From an uncultured Candidatus Entotheonella sp. (GTDB lineage: Bacteria; Tectomicrobia; Entotheonellia; Entotheonellales; Entotheonellaceae): 64,000 nucleotides of DNA. The DNA is taken from contig OY282375.1 of NCBI GenBank assembly GCA_958295825.1, positions 1,473,489 to 1,537,488 on the forward strand, written 5' to 3'. The notes under the pieces were generated by a model, which was given only the letters and a program-made list of their open reading frames with translations, ran no database searches and was not told the DNA's origin. A program made the translations under genes and the position numbers. This document shows, piece by piece, positions 19,117 to 27,869 of the stretch. Position 1 is the stretch's first letter, and each line of letters opens with the position of its first letter.

Positions 19117-20333
19117 CGCCTCGCCTTCTCGCCTTCGTGCGCCTGCTGCGCGAGCAGGGGCTGCGCGTTTCCGTAGCCGAGAGCCTTGAAGCCCTGCAAA
19201 GCATTGGCCATATCGGACTGGACGACCGCGAGTTGTTGCGCCTCAGCCTGCGTACGACCCTGATCAAGTCGCAGCGCGACTTCGCTCTGTTCGACACCCT
19301 CTTCCAGCGCTTCTTCACCGTGCCGCGGCGCAAGCGGCGGCGGTCGAAACACCAACACCAGAGCGGCAACGAGGCAGGCAAACGACCGACACCGCACGCC
19401 CGCCACAACGGTGGCTCGCCGACCTCGCCGCCGTCGCTGCGCGCCCTGCACCAGAGCAAGGGGCAGTCATCCGTGGATCCCCACGAGTCGCAGACTCAGG
19501 ACAAACTGGACGCTCTGGAGCGGGCCTGGCAACAGCAACTGAAGGCGCCCCTGGGTCCCGTGGTGGCGCAGCCCGAAAAGCCGGGCATGCAGGCGCTCCA
19601 TACGCGCATCGATCGCCCGTTTCCACCGGACCGCCTGGAAGACATGTATCACCAAGTCGAGCGCCTCGCCGTTCAACTGCTCACCCATCGCGCCCTGCGC
19701 TACCGCCGCGCCCGTCACGGGCGAGTCGACCTGCGGGGCACCGTGTTGCGGGGTCTGCGCAGTGGCACCGAAATTCCCTTTACCCTGCTTCATCGGCGCC
19801 GCAAGCAAACTAAGCTGCGGCTCATGGTGCTGTGCGACGTGTCCGGCTCGGTATGGCAGGTGTCCACGTTTCTGCTGAAGCTCGTGCACACCTTGCAGGC
19901 CGAGTTCAGCCAAGTGCGCAGCCTGGTGTTCGTCAACAGCATGGTCGAGGTGACGGACCTGTTCCGCCGCATGCGCTTCCCCCAGGACCTCAAGACCCTG
20001 CGCCAGTACCCGCACCTCAACCTCTTCGGATTCAGCGACTTCGGACGCGCCTTCTATCAGTTCTACCGCGATTACCTCGATGAATTGACCCGTGAGACGG
20101 TGGTGGTCATTCTGGGCGATGCGCGCAACAATGCCTTCGACGCCCAGTTCTGGACGCTGGAGGAAGTTCGCCAGCGCAGCCGCCGGATTTTGTGGCTCAA
20201 CCCGGAGCCGCGCCGCGAGTGGGACACGGGGGATTCGATCATCGGGGTATATGCGCCGTTCTGCGACGACGTGTTGGAATGCTGGACGCTGGAGCATCTG
20301 GAGCAGGCGGCGAACCGGCTGTTGCAGGGGTAG
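19113..20333 (+). CDS. CoxE-like VWA-domain protein
   Basis: 406 aa. The N-terminal half is helical with a basic low-complexity linker (PRRKRRRSKHQHQSGNEAGK). The C-terminal half is a VWA domain with the MIDAS motif DVSGSVW and later LFGFSDFGRAFYQFY and VVILGDARNN. It resembles CoxE, the partner of MoxR-type CoxD in CO dehydrogenase maturation, but no molybdenum hydroxylase genes are nearby, so the client is unknown. It is translationally coupled to the ATPase gene. Its 3' end overlaps the convergent DUF4276-type ORF by about 95 bp. Confidence 0.85.
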   Translation: MTPRLLAFVRLLREQGLRVSVAESLEALQSIGHIGLDDRELLRLSLRTTLIKSQRDFALFDTLFQRFFTVPRRKRRRSKHQHQSGNEAGKRPTPHARHNGGSPTSPPSLRALHQSKGQSSVDPHESQTQDKLDALERAWQQQLKAPLGPVVAQPEKPGMQALHTRIDRPFPPDRLEDMYHQVERLAVQLLTHRALRYRRARHGRVDLRGTVLRGLRSGTEIPFTLLHRRRKQTKLRLMVLCDVSGSVWQVSTFLLKLVHTLQAEFSQVRSLVFVNSMVEVTDLFRRMRFPQDLKTLRQYPHLNLFGFSDFGRAFYQFYRDYLDELTRETVVVILGDARNNAFDAQFWTLEEVRQRSRRILWLNPEPRREWDTGDSIIGVYAPFCDDVLECWTLEHLEQAANRLLQG

Positions 20334-20943
20334 GCGTCGCAAGTAAGGGAAATTCCAGCGGTTTTCGCATGACTATACGGGATACCCGCAATAGGCAAAC
20401 CAGTCCGGCTATCCGATGCCGCAGCAAGCCAGACATACGAGCGCAAACCGCTATAGATGTTTGCCCCCCCCCTCCTGATGCACTCTCCCTGATATCTTCC
20501 GGGGTCGGGAATTGCGACCGGATTTGCTGAAGCTCTCGCAGCATCATGTCCGACGTTTGACTCAAGCGTGAAAAAGCGCTTGCGTCCGAGAACAACAGAC
20601 CCTCGAATTCGTGCAGCTGCACATAGGGAAATACCCGCGACTGGTCCCAGCTACGCCCTATCCGGCTGTCAACCGCTTCGCCTATACGGCTTTCCAATGC
20701 GTCTACTTTCCCTGGGCCGTGGTCACGGAATCCATAAAAGTCCACCAATGAGGTGACAAAATCAAAGTTCCAAGACGAGTTTGCCAAGTCCAGTGCCAAC
20801 CTGTCCACCGTGACATTGCCACCACGTTGACCGATCAGGAACGGCGTTGGCGCTACGCCTAAAGGCAGGAGGTGGTGAAACAATGCCTCCTTAACAAATG
20901 CCTCTTCGGTGGGTCCCTCCACCACAATCGCCAGCCGGATCAC
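20239..20943 (-). CDS. DUF4276 (TOPRIM-like) protein with abnormal C-terminus
   Basis: The GTG start at 20943 overlaps the ATPase stop (GTGA). Residues 1-150 fit DUF4276: an N-terminal Glu motif VVEGPTEEAFVKEAL, a DFYGFRD acidic motif, and YVQLHEFEGLLFSD. After TPEDI (about 20490) the sequence no longer resembles the family, which normally continues with a conserved PSKRL-type helix and a Cys/Phe/W tail. This point follows a run of nine C (20464-20472), so a frameshift or a deletion fused it to unrelated DNA at the end of the VWA gene. It is probably the nuclease-like partner of the AAA ATPase. Confidence 0.6.
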   Translation of the reverse strand: MIRLAIVVEGPTEEAFVKEALFHHLLPLGVAPTPFLIGQRGGNVTVDRLALDLANSSWNFDFVTSLVDFYGFRDHGPGKVDALESRIGEAVDSRIGRSWDQSRVFPYVQLHEFEGLLFSDASAFSRLSQTSDMMLRELQQIRSQFPTPEDIRESASGGGGQTSIAVCARMSGLLRHRIAGLVCLLRVSRIVMRKPLEFPLLATPTPATAGSPPAPDAPASSIPTRRRRTAHIPR

Positions 20944-22067
20944 GGGCGTCCCCCGAGGACGTTCTTCTCCCAAAGTTCCCCGGTCGAGTAGTTCTCGAGC
21001 CAATGGTCATAGGCGTCTCGACTGAGTTTCCGGCATCTCGTCGCGCCTTCTTCCAGGTCCATGACGAAGATCTGATCGATATCGAAGGTATCCACGAACC
21101 GCGGTGCCTGAGTTGCCACGATGATTTGCCTTTCACCGGAGCGCGACGCGATCATGTTCCCGATCAGTCCCGCTGCCGATGGATGTAAGCCCAACTCCGG
21201 CTCGTCTATTAGCACAATGCCTGGCAACATTCCCGCTGGCATTCTGAGTAGCGTCACCAAGGCGAAAGCCCGCAGCGACCCGTCGGAGGTGAGGTGGGCG
21301 CCAAACGTCTTGTCCGTCCATTTGGCTTTCCAGCGGAGCAGGACCTTGCCATACTCCTCCTCAATGGCGAAACGGTCAAAACCTGGCAGAACTCGCCCTA
21401 TTTGCCGGCAGATGTCTTCGTAAGCCCTCACGTCTTCCTGTTCCAGCCGATACAGCACCGCCGCCAAGTTGCCTCCATCGCTGCGCAACTGACGGTTGTC
21501 GGACACATCCCATTTCTTTTTGAAGTTGGACTCATAAGACGTGTCGTGGAACTGGTAGGCCGCGATGTTGCGGAGCAGGTAAACAATCGTGTTGGCGGTT
21601 TTGTTCGTTCCAGGATGATCGTCAGTTTGGGCGACTTCGACAATTTTCGCTTCACGATGCCCGCTATCCAGGGGTTGCCAGTCCGCTTCGGCAGGAAAGG
21701 AGGGTCGGCTGAATCTGAAGCTTTCGTCCGTGAAAATGAAACGATCTGGTTGGGCATAAGAGAGTGCGAACTTGTAGTCATTCCGGCCTGCCTCGGTGCG
21801 TATGGATAGCTCGGCTTCCATCCGCGGTGTCACGCGATTACCGCCAAAAAGCTGGTCGTCGGCGCCGCCCTGCCGGTTGATGAACTCGCCTAGACGCCGG
21901 GAACGAAGCATCCAACTCAACATCTCGAAGAAACGGATGAAATTGGATTTGCCCGAACCGTTGGCGCCAATCAGGACTGTGGCCATGGGAATTTCCGATA
22001 GCTCGACATCTGCCAATGACCGGAAACCTCGGATATGAACCCGTTCTATAAAGGGCGTTTGGCTCAT
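20940..22067 (-). CDS. AAA ATPase, RecF/SMC-like (defence-type)
   Basis: 375 aa. It begins FIERVHIRGFRSLADVELSE and has Walker A LIGANGSGKSNFIRFFE. The ABC-type signature region (HLTSDGSLRAFALVTLL) and Walker B with D-loop (GIVLIDEPELGLHP, then IIVATQAPRFVDTF) identify the AAA_21/OLD-like ATPase family. Such ATPases pair with TOPRIM/RloB/DUF4276-type nucleases in several phage-defence systems, and here the DUF4276 gene overlaps its stop by 4 bp. The ATPase itself looks intact. Confidence 0.8.
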   Translation of the reverse strand: MSQTPFIERVHIRGFRSLADVELSEIPMATVLIGANGSGKSNFIRFFEMLSWMLRSRRLGEFINRQGGADDQLFGGNRVTPRMEAELSIRTEAGRNDYKFALSYAQPDRFIFTDESFRFSRPSFPAEADWQPLDSGHREAKIVEVAQTDDHPGTNKTANTIVYLLRNIAAYQFHDTSYESNFKKKWDVSDNRQLRSDGGNLAAVLYRLEQEDVRAYEDICRQIGRVLPGFDRFAIEEEYGKVLLRWKAKWTDKTFGAHLTSDGSLRAFALVTLLRMPAGMLPGIVLIDEPELGLHPSAAGLIGNMIASRSGERQIIVATQAPRFVDTFDIDQIFVMDLEEGATRCRKLSRDAYDHWLENYSTGELWEKNVLGGRP

Positions 22068-22394
22068 CGGATATGTTTCCCTGTTCTGACAATTTGCAAG
22101 TTTAATCAGGCCAAGCGGCAGGATAGACTTAGGTGAGGTACTGACGTCCCAACCTCACTCAATCGCACCGGCTGTCTTGTAGTGGTTCCATGCGGAACAC
22201 CCCGAGAGCCCCCCAGCGGACATCTGATTACATCGCTTTTCAGAATGCGCACCATGTCAAATTCCGCTTCATGTAGCATCGGAGACCCAGGCAATAGAAA
22301 AGGCCCTGAACTCGGTCTCATGATTACGCGTAACCATTCCGAGAACCTTCAGATCAGGGACGCCAGGCGGCGCTTCGGTTTCGTCTCCCGCACG
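22068..22394. other. Intergenic 327 bp, no supported gene
   Basis: Only a short minus-strand ORF (22106-22321) with no family resemblance is open. The region separates the defence-like ATPase promoter side from the end of the M16 protease gene. I see no clear hairpin or RNA gene here. Confidence 0.3.
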
Positions 22395-25265
22395 TCAACG
22401 AACCTCGCGTTGCGCCTCGCGGTCGTCTGCCTCGGCAGCCTTGGGGGTGGCGATCACCAGCGCGAACCGTTCCGGCACTACAACCTTCCTGACCTGCGCG
22501 GCGATGTCGGCCTTTGAATAGGCCATCAGCTTGTCGACCAAGCCAACGATATTCTCCAAGCGCGTGCCGTGGTACTCCATGTCGGCCAGGACGTACACCC
22601 AGAACCGGGGTTCCTGCATCATGGTTTCCAGGCTGTTGCGCAACTGCTTGCGAACCGTTTCGACTTCCTCATCGGTCGGGCCCGCGGCGGCGAAGTCCTC
22701 AACCGTCTTCTTCGCTATCATCACGGCTTCGCTTACTTTGTCCGGGTCGGCGGTGAAATCCACGTACAGGGCGCTCATGTCCGGGTAGACGCGGCTGGGA
22801 TGCACGTAGGTCTCGGCGGAGTACGTCAGGCCGCGCGCCTCGCGGATTTCCTTGCGGATGCGGCGTTCCAGAATGCGGGCGGCCATGAACATGAGGCGGC
22901 GGCCACGCACGTCGCGCCAGGGGGCGGAGCGCCACATCAGGATGGGGTGGGCACGCGGGGTGATGGTTTCGACCTCGATCGTCTGCGTGACGGGCCCCGT
23001 GAAGCCGGCTACCTCGCGCAGCGGTTCCAAGCCGGGGTCGTGGCGCTGACGCGGCGGCAGCGAGCCCAGGTAGGTAGCAGCGAGTTGAATCGCCCGTTCC
23101 TCGGGGATATCGCCGACGATGGCAATTTCCATCGGCGCTGAACGCAGGATGGTGTCAAGCAAAGCTTGTGCCTCTGGAATGGCCGCCGCGCGTGCGGCGA
23201 TTTGCTCCGCCGTCAGTCTGGCCTGCCGCGGGTCGTTGCCGCTCAACACCAGCCGGGCCGCCTCGTAGCTGCGGGCGCCAATGTCGGTGCGTTCCGAGGC
23301 CAGGGTCTGCAATTCCTGATTCTTCCAGAGTTCCACCAGCGTCGGCTCGATCTTGGCGTCGCGCATCAGCAGGTGAACCAGTCGCAAGCCGTCTTCCAAA
23401 GCCTCTGGCGTGCCCGACACGGAAAGGGTAATGGAATCGGCGTCCGCCTGACCCCGCACCTGCACCTGCTTGCCGGTCATCAGGTCGCGGATGTCGGTGG
23501 ACGAGAACTGCGAAGTGGCGGGTTTCGTCAGCGGCTGCGTGGCCACCGCGGTGATACCGCGCTGCGCGGCGCTCTCGCGGATGCGCCCGCCCGCCAGCGT
23601 CACCGTCACCGAAACGTGATCCTTTTTGAAATCCATGAATCGGACGTGCAGCCGGGCCTGGTTGGCGAACGTCACGTGCGTGACGGCCAGCGGCTCGAAG
23701 TGCGTGCGCTCGATGATGTCGCCCGGTTGGGGGGCCTGCGCTAACAGCGACGTGGGGCGCTCCTTGCTCTGCCAGGCCGTCACCGGCTGCGCCAAGGCAT
23801 CCTGGACGACCTTCAGCACGTCTTCACTACTGGGCACGGGCACGTCGGACTGCTCGGGCAGGATCAGAATGTGCACCCCCTTGTCCGACTGGAAGCGGTC
23901 CGCAAAAGTCGCGGCGACTTCTTCGGCGGTGATGGTAGGCAGGACGTCCTTCACCAAGGCCACGGTTTGCGAAGCCGACCTTGGCAGTTCGCCGCGCGTC
24001 AAGGCGCGGTTCATGCCGCCCAGGAAGGCATGCGCGTCGCGGGTCGCTTCCGTCTGCGCGGCGTGCTCCGCTTCTGCCTGCAAAGCGCGTATCGCGGTAT
24101 CCAGCTCGTCGGCCGAGAAACCGTGGTGGCGTGCCGTCTGCACGTCCTGAATCAGGGCCTGAAAGGCGTCGCTCCAGTTTTCGGGCGCCGCTTCGGCCCC
24201 GGCAACCGCCTGCCGGGCGACACCGAAGAACCGGGAGATATGCGTGCCCGCATCCTGATAAGGCACGGCACCCTCCTGTACGCGCTGCTCCATGCGCCGG
24301 TTGACGATCCAGGCGCCCACCTGCTCAACCAGATGTCGCCGATAATCGCCGACCGTCTGGCGCGGCGCGTAGGGCATAACAGCCAGCGTCTCCAGCCGGG
24401 CAATCGTCAACTCGGGATCGGTCAGGACCACGGCGCGTGGTCCCTCATAGGGCTGAATACCCGCCTCCAGGTCTTGTGGCGCCGGGGCCTCACGTTGCCA
24501 TTCGCCGAAATGGCGTTTGATGGCGGCCACCATGGTGTCAACTGGAACGTCCCCAACCGCCAACAAGGTTGCCTTGCCGGGGTGGTACCAGGTCGAGTAA
24601 TAATCCAGCATGTCCTCACGCTGGATGGCGTTGATCGATTCGTCCAGGCCGATCGGCAGGCGGCGCGCCACGCGCGAACCCGGCAGGACAGCCGGCAGGA
24701 ATTGTTCCATAAGCCGTTGGCGTGTTCCCTTCCTCGCCCGTTTTTCCTCCAGAATGACGCTTCTTTCCTTGTCGATCTCCTCAGACGTCAGAAGCATGCG
24801 GAAGGCCACGTCGGAGAGATAAAGGAGTCCTTTGTCGACGGTTTCAGGCTTGGTGTCCGGCAGGGTCAGGATGTAGGTCGTCTGGTCGAGGCTCGTGAAG
24901 GCATTTTGGTGCTGGCCGAATCGCAGCCCGATAGATTCGAAGTAGGGCAGCAACTCGCCGGGCGGAAAATGTTCCGAGCCGTTGAACGCCATGTGCTCCA
25001 GGAAGTGCGCCATCCCTTCCTGCCCGTCCTTCTCGTTCAGCGACCCCGTCGATACGTGCAGCCAGAAGGAGACCTTCCCCGGCGGCGTCGCATGCGACCG
25101 CACCCAGTACGCCATCCCGTTGTCCAGGGTTCCCCGTTGAACCGCGGGGTCCACCGGCAAAGGAGCATTCAGGTCCAATTCCGCCGCTGTCCCGACAGAC
25201 AGCAGCAAGCCGAACAACACCACACCACCCAACAGGACTCGCAGCCAAGGACAGGCAATTCTCAT
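22395..25265 (-). CDS. M16 zinc metalloprotease (pitrilysin family)
   Basis: 956 aa from ATG 25265 (GGAGAAG ribosome binding site; the open frame continues upstream without better starts). A Sec signal peptide is followed by the N-terminal catalytic M16 domain with inverted zinc motif HFLEH in GMAHFLEHMAFNGSEHF, and the downstream Glu in EIDKERSVILEEKRARKG. The second, inactive M16 domain lies in the C-terminal half (RLMFMAARILERRIRKEIRE, then GLTYSAETYVHPS). It is a periplasmic two-domain zinc protease that likely degrades peptides or misfolded proteins. Confidence 0.92.
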   Translation of the reverse strand: MRIACPWLRVLLGGVVLFGLLLSVGTAAELDLNAPLPVDPAVQRGTLDNGMAYWVRSHATPPGKVSFWLHVSTGSLNEKDGQEGMAHFLEHMAFNGSEHFPPGELLPYFESIGLRFGQHQNAFTSLDQTTYILTLPDTKPETVDKGLLYLSDVAFRMLLTSEEIDKERSVILEEKRARKGTRQRLMEQFLPAVLPGSRVARRLPIGLDESINAIQREDMLDYYSTWYHPGKATLLAVGDVPVDTMVAAIKRHFGEWQREAPAPQDLEAGIQPYEGPRAVVLTDPELTIARLETLAVMPYAPRQTVGDYRRHLVEQVGAWIVNRRMEQRVQEGAVPYQDAGTHISRFFGVARQAVAGAEAAPENWSDAFQALIQDVQTARHHGFSADELDTAIRALQAEAEHAAQTEATRDAHAFLGGMNRALTRGELPRSASQTVALVKDVLPTITAEEVAATFADRFQSDKGVHILILPEQSDVPVPSSEDVLKVVQDALAQPVTAWQSKERPTSLLAQAPQPGDIIERTHFEPLAVTHVTFANQARLHVRFMDFKKDHVSVTVTLAGGRIRESAAQRGITAVATQPLTKPATSQFSSTDIRDLMTGKQVQVRGQADADSITLSVSGTPEALEDGLRLVHLLMRDAKIEPTLVELWKNQELQTLASERTDIGARSYEAARLVLSGNDPRQARLTAEQIAARAAAIPEAQALLDTILRSAPMEIAIVGDIPEERAIQLAATYLGSLPPRQRHDPGLEPLREVAGFTGPVTQTIEVETITPRAHPILMWRSAPWRDVRGRRLMFMAARILERRIRKEIREARGLTYSAETYVHPSRVYPDMSALYVDFTADPDKVSEAVMIAKKTVEDFAAAGPTDEEVETVRKQLRNSLETMMQEPRFWVYVLADMEYHGTRLENIVGLVDKLMAYSKADIAAQVRKVVVPERFALVIATPKAAEADDREAQREVR

Positions 25266-25372
25266 TCGCTTCTCTCCAGACTTTGTCGTGAGGTTGATTG
25301 GAACGTGCTCGCTCATGCTACAGCCCAAGACATAACGCCGCAATGCGATAGCGCGGAGACACTTCCGATTGA

Positions 25373-25740
25373 CTATGTAGTGGACGCAGCCGTGTCACAT
25401 GGCATGATCTCCTGTTCGATTTTGCCGCGCAACACTCGGTCGGCCACGTCGAGTTCGTAACGGGTTTGAAGATTGAGCCAGAAATCCGGTGTCGTGCCGA
25501 AGTAACGCCCAAGGCGCAGTGCGGTGTCGATGGTCACACCGCGACGTCCGAGTATAATGTCGTTCAGCCGCGGCCGCGGAACCTTGACGGCCTGTGCAAA
25601 CCGGTACACGCTGAGCGCCATCGGCTCCAGGAATTCGTCGCGCAGATCTTTCTCGGATGCACCGGTGCCAGCCGCCGCCCTGATCTTACGTCCGAGAAAT
25701 CAACGGCGCGCCGGTCTACGTCTTCACGTCTGAGCGTCAT
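25373..25740 (-). pseudogene. higA: HigA-type antitoxin, frameshifted near N-terminus
   Basis: ATG 25740 overlaps the higB stop (ATGA). The N-terminus reads MTLRREDVDRRAVDFSDV, then LAPVHP, which is typical of HigA. At about 25650-25660 a missing base shifts the frame, and the family sequence resumes as RDEFLEPMALSVYRFAQAVK. The HTH follows: VPRPRLNDIILGRRGVTIDT, then ALRLGRYFGTTPDFWLNLQ. The open part from ATG 25621 encodes 82 aa with a complete HTH, so reinitiation could give a partly functional antitoxin. It normally neutralises HigB and represses the operon. Confidence 0.7.
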
Positions 25741-26030
25741 GGTTGCTGCTCCTTCTCAATGGTAGTCGCGATCTCAACATCCCAGGCATCGCCATCCCGC
25801 CATACGAAACAGATACGCCACCGGTTGTTGACGCGAATGCTGTGCTGTCCTCGACGGTCGCCTCGCAAAGCCTCAAGACGATTGCTTGGTGGCGCGCGTA
25901 AGTCTTCGAGTTGCCCCGCCGCATCAATCGCCAGCAGTTTGGCCCGGTCTCGCTGCTGAATGTGCGTGCCGCGAACGACATAACCGACGAAAATTGCTGC
26001 TGTTCGCTTGTTGACAAAGCTCCTGATCAT
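25737..26030 (-). CDS. higB: HigB/RelE-superfamily mRNA interferase
   Basis: 97 aa from ATG 26030. HigB-type sequence: MIRSFVNKRTAAIFVG, KLLAIDAAGQLEDLRAPPSN, and the conserved C-terminal block GQHSIRVNNRWRICFVWRDG, then DVEIATTIE. HigB toxins cleave mRNA on the ribosome. The order is toxin first, antitoxin second, with a 4-bp overlap, the standard higBA arrangement. Because the antitoxin is frameshifted, either the toxin is attenuated or the frameshift is a sequencing error. Confidence 0.85.
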   Translation of the reverse strand: MIRSFVNKRTAAIFVGYVVRGTHIQQRDRAKLLAIDAAGQLEDLRAPPSNRLEALRGDRRGQHSIRVNNRWRICFVWRDGDAWDVEIATTIEKEQQP

Positions 26031-26106
26031 GTCGCGACGTAACGAACATCGGTACGTAATGTCAAGCGACACGCAGGTCGGACTAGCGCGGCGTAATCAG
26101 ACAGCC

Positions 26107-27849
26107 TCAGCCGCTCGCTGGCACGACTGGCAGCACGATATGCGACGGGTGCTCGGTGTCGTGGTGCACGGTTTGGCGCGCTTTGCGGAGCACGGCGTCT
26201 TGGCCGAAGGGGTGGCCGGTGTTGGGGTTGCGGTCAAATTGCGGGAAGTTGCTGCTGGCGACTTCGACGCGAATGCGGTGCCCCCGTCGGAAGCAGTTGC
26301 TGGTGGACCACAGATCGATGCGGTAGGCATAAACGCGCCCCGGTTCCAATGGCGACGGCGTTTCCCAGGAATCGCGATAGCGCGCCCTGATGATGCCCTG
26401 GGCGACGTTGATGGCGGTGCCGTCGGGATACACGTCGACGAGCTTGGCGGTGAAGTCCGTGTCCGGTGCGTCGGAGGCGGCGTACAGGGTCATGCTGACC
26501 GGGCCGGTGACTTCGATGTCGCCGTCGAGCGGCGCCGAGGTGTACACCAACACGTCCGGACGCCACTCGACGGGCTGCTGATCGCGCGGCCCCATGGACA
26601 CTGGGGTTACATCCTCGGAGCAGCAGGTACTGCCGCCAACCGTTGGCACCGGTTGTCCGGGGTCATAGGTGTAGCGGTCGAGCGGCTCGGCCGCTGGCGG
26701 GTGGGTGTCCAGAACGCCGTCGCCGAACAGAGAATTCGCGCCGCCCAGGCTGTGCAGATAATACGGCACGTACGTCGTGCCCGGAATCGGCCAGTCGTCA
26801 GCCTGTCGCCAACGGTTGGCCCCCATGACGAAGACGTTGACCGGCGGCTCTTCCGCGATGCCGGTGTCCACACCCTTCAGCCAGTAGTCAAACCAGCGGA
26901 CGTGCTCCGCCATCAGGTCGACCCGCGCCGCATTCCCAAAATCCACGTCACCCGTATGGGTGTCCAGGCCCATGTGGCCGCAGTCGTGAATCCACGGGCC
27001 GATGATGATCTTCTGGTGCTTCTTGCCCGGCGGGCACCCATCCGTCCGGACCCCCATGAAATTGTTGAGCGTTGATTGCAGAAACACGTCGTACCAGCCG
27101 CCGATGCCGTAAGCCGGTACGTCGACCTCCGCATAGTGCGCCTCCACCGGCCGCATGCCGCGCCAGTAATCGTCGTAATCCGGGTGCGCGACCCAGTCCT
27201 GCCACACTTGCGAGGCGCGGCCCGCCTTGGCATCCATGGTGCTGAGCGGCAAATGCCAGTGCAACGTGTTCAGGTGGTTTGCCGCGGGCAACCACAGGTA
27301 CTGCACCTGGTTCGTGCGGGTGGACATCTGAACGGCGGCCCAGCGCAAGTTGAAGGCAAGTTGGAAGGCGCCGCCGGTGTATACCCAGTTGTGGTAGAAG
27401 TTCGAGTACCCGACGCGCGGCACCATGGCCTTCAGAAAGCGGCTGCGCAGCGGCGCGGCCTGCCACTGCACCATGGCCACGTACGACCCGCCCGCGGTGC
27501 CGATGTTGCCGTTGCACCACGGCTGCCGCCCGGTCCATTCCATGGTGTCGAAGCCGTCCTCGGCCTCGTGCACGAACGGGTACCAATCGCCGTCCGAATC
27601 CCACCGGCCGCGTACGTCCTGCGTCGCCACGCCGTAGCCGCGGGTGGCGAAGTACATGCAGTCCTGCACGATGGCCTCATTGTTATTGTTGTATGGCGTG
27701 CGGATGAGCACCGCTGGCACCGGCTGGTCAACCGCCGGCAGGTAAATGTCGGTGGATAGCGCCACGCCGTCACGCATCGGCACCTTGACGTCGAAGCGCA
27801 TGCTCACCTCGTGCACGGGTTGAGAAAGGCCGCCGGGAGCGTTTGTCAT
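26107..27849 (-). CDS. CocE/NonD-family alpha/beta hydrolase (S15-like)
   Basis: 580 aa. ATG 27849 follows AAGGAGGACACC. N-terminal alpha/beta hydrolase part: VKVPMRDGVALSTDIYLP, AVLIRTPYNN, the nucleophile elbow GTAGGSYVAMVQW, and the His-bearing IIIGPWIHDCGHMG. The C-terminal jelly-roll domain (PDVLVYTSAPLDGDIEVTGP, then RVEVASSNFPQFDRNPNTG) is typical of X-Pro dipeptidyl peptidase and cocaine-esterase relatives. The likely activity is an ester or peptide hydrolase; the substrate is unknown. It lies 20 bp after the phoR-like stop in the same direction. Confidence 0.88.
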   Translation of the reverse strand: MTNAPGGLSQPVHEVSMRFDVKVPMRDGVALSTDIYLPAVDQPVPAVLIRTPYNNNNEAIVQDCMYFATRGYGVATQDVRGRWDSDGDWYPFVHEAEDGFDTMEWTGRQPWCNGNIGTAGGSYVAMVQWQAAPLRSRFLKAMVPRVGYSNFYHNWVYTGGAFQLAFNLRWAAVQMSTRTNQVQYLWLPAANHLNTLHWHLPLSTMDAKAGRASQVWQDWVAHPDYDDYWRGMRPVEAHYAEVDVPAYGIGGWYDVFLQSTLNNFMGVRTDGCPPGKKHQKIIIGPWIHDCGHMGLDTHTGDVDFGNAARVDLMAEHVRWFDYWLKGVDTGIAEEPPVNVFVMGANRWRQADDWPIPGTTYVPYYLHSLGGANSLFGDGVLDTHPPAAEPLDRYTYDPGQPVPTVGGSTCCSEDVTPVSMGPRDQQPVEWRPDVLVYTSAPLDGDIEVTGPVSMTLYAASDAPDTDFTAKLVDVYPDGTAINVAQGIIRARYRDSWETPSPLEPGRVYAYRIDLWSTSNCFRRGHRIRVEVASSNFPQFDRNPNTGHPFGQDAVLRKARQTVHHDTEHPSHIVLPVVPASG

Positions 27850-27869
27850 GGTGTCCTCCTTGTTGGGTG

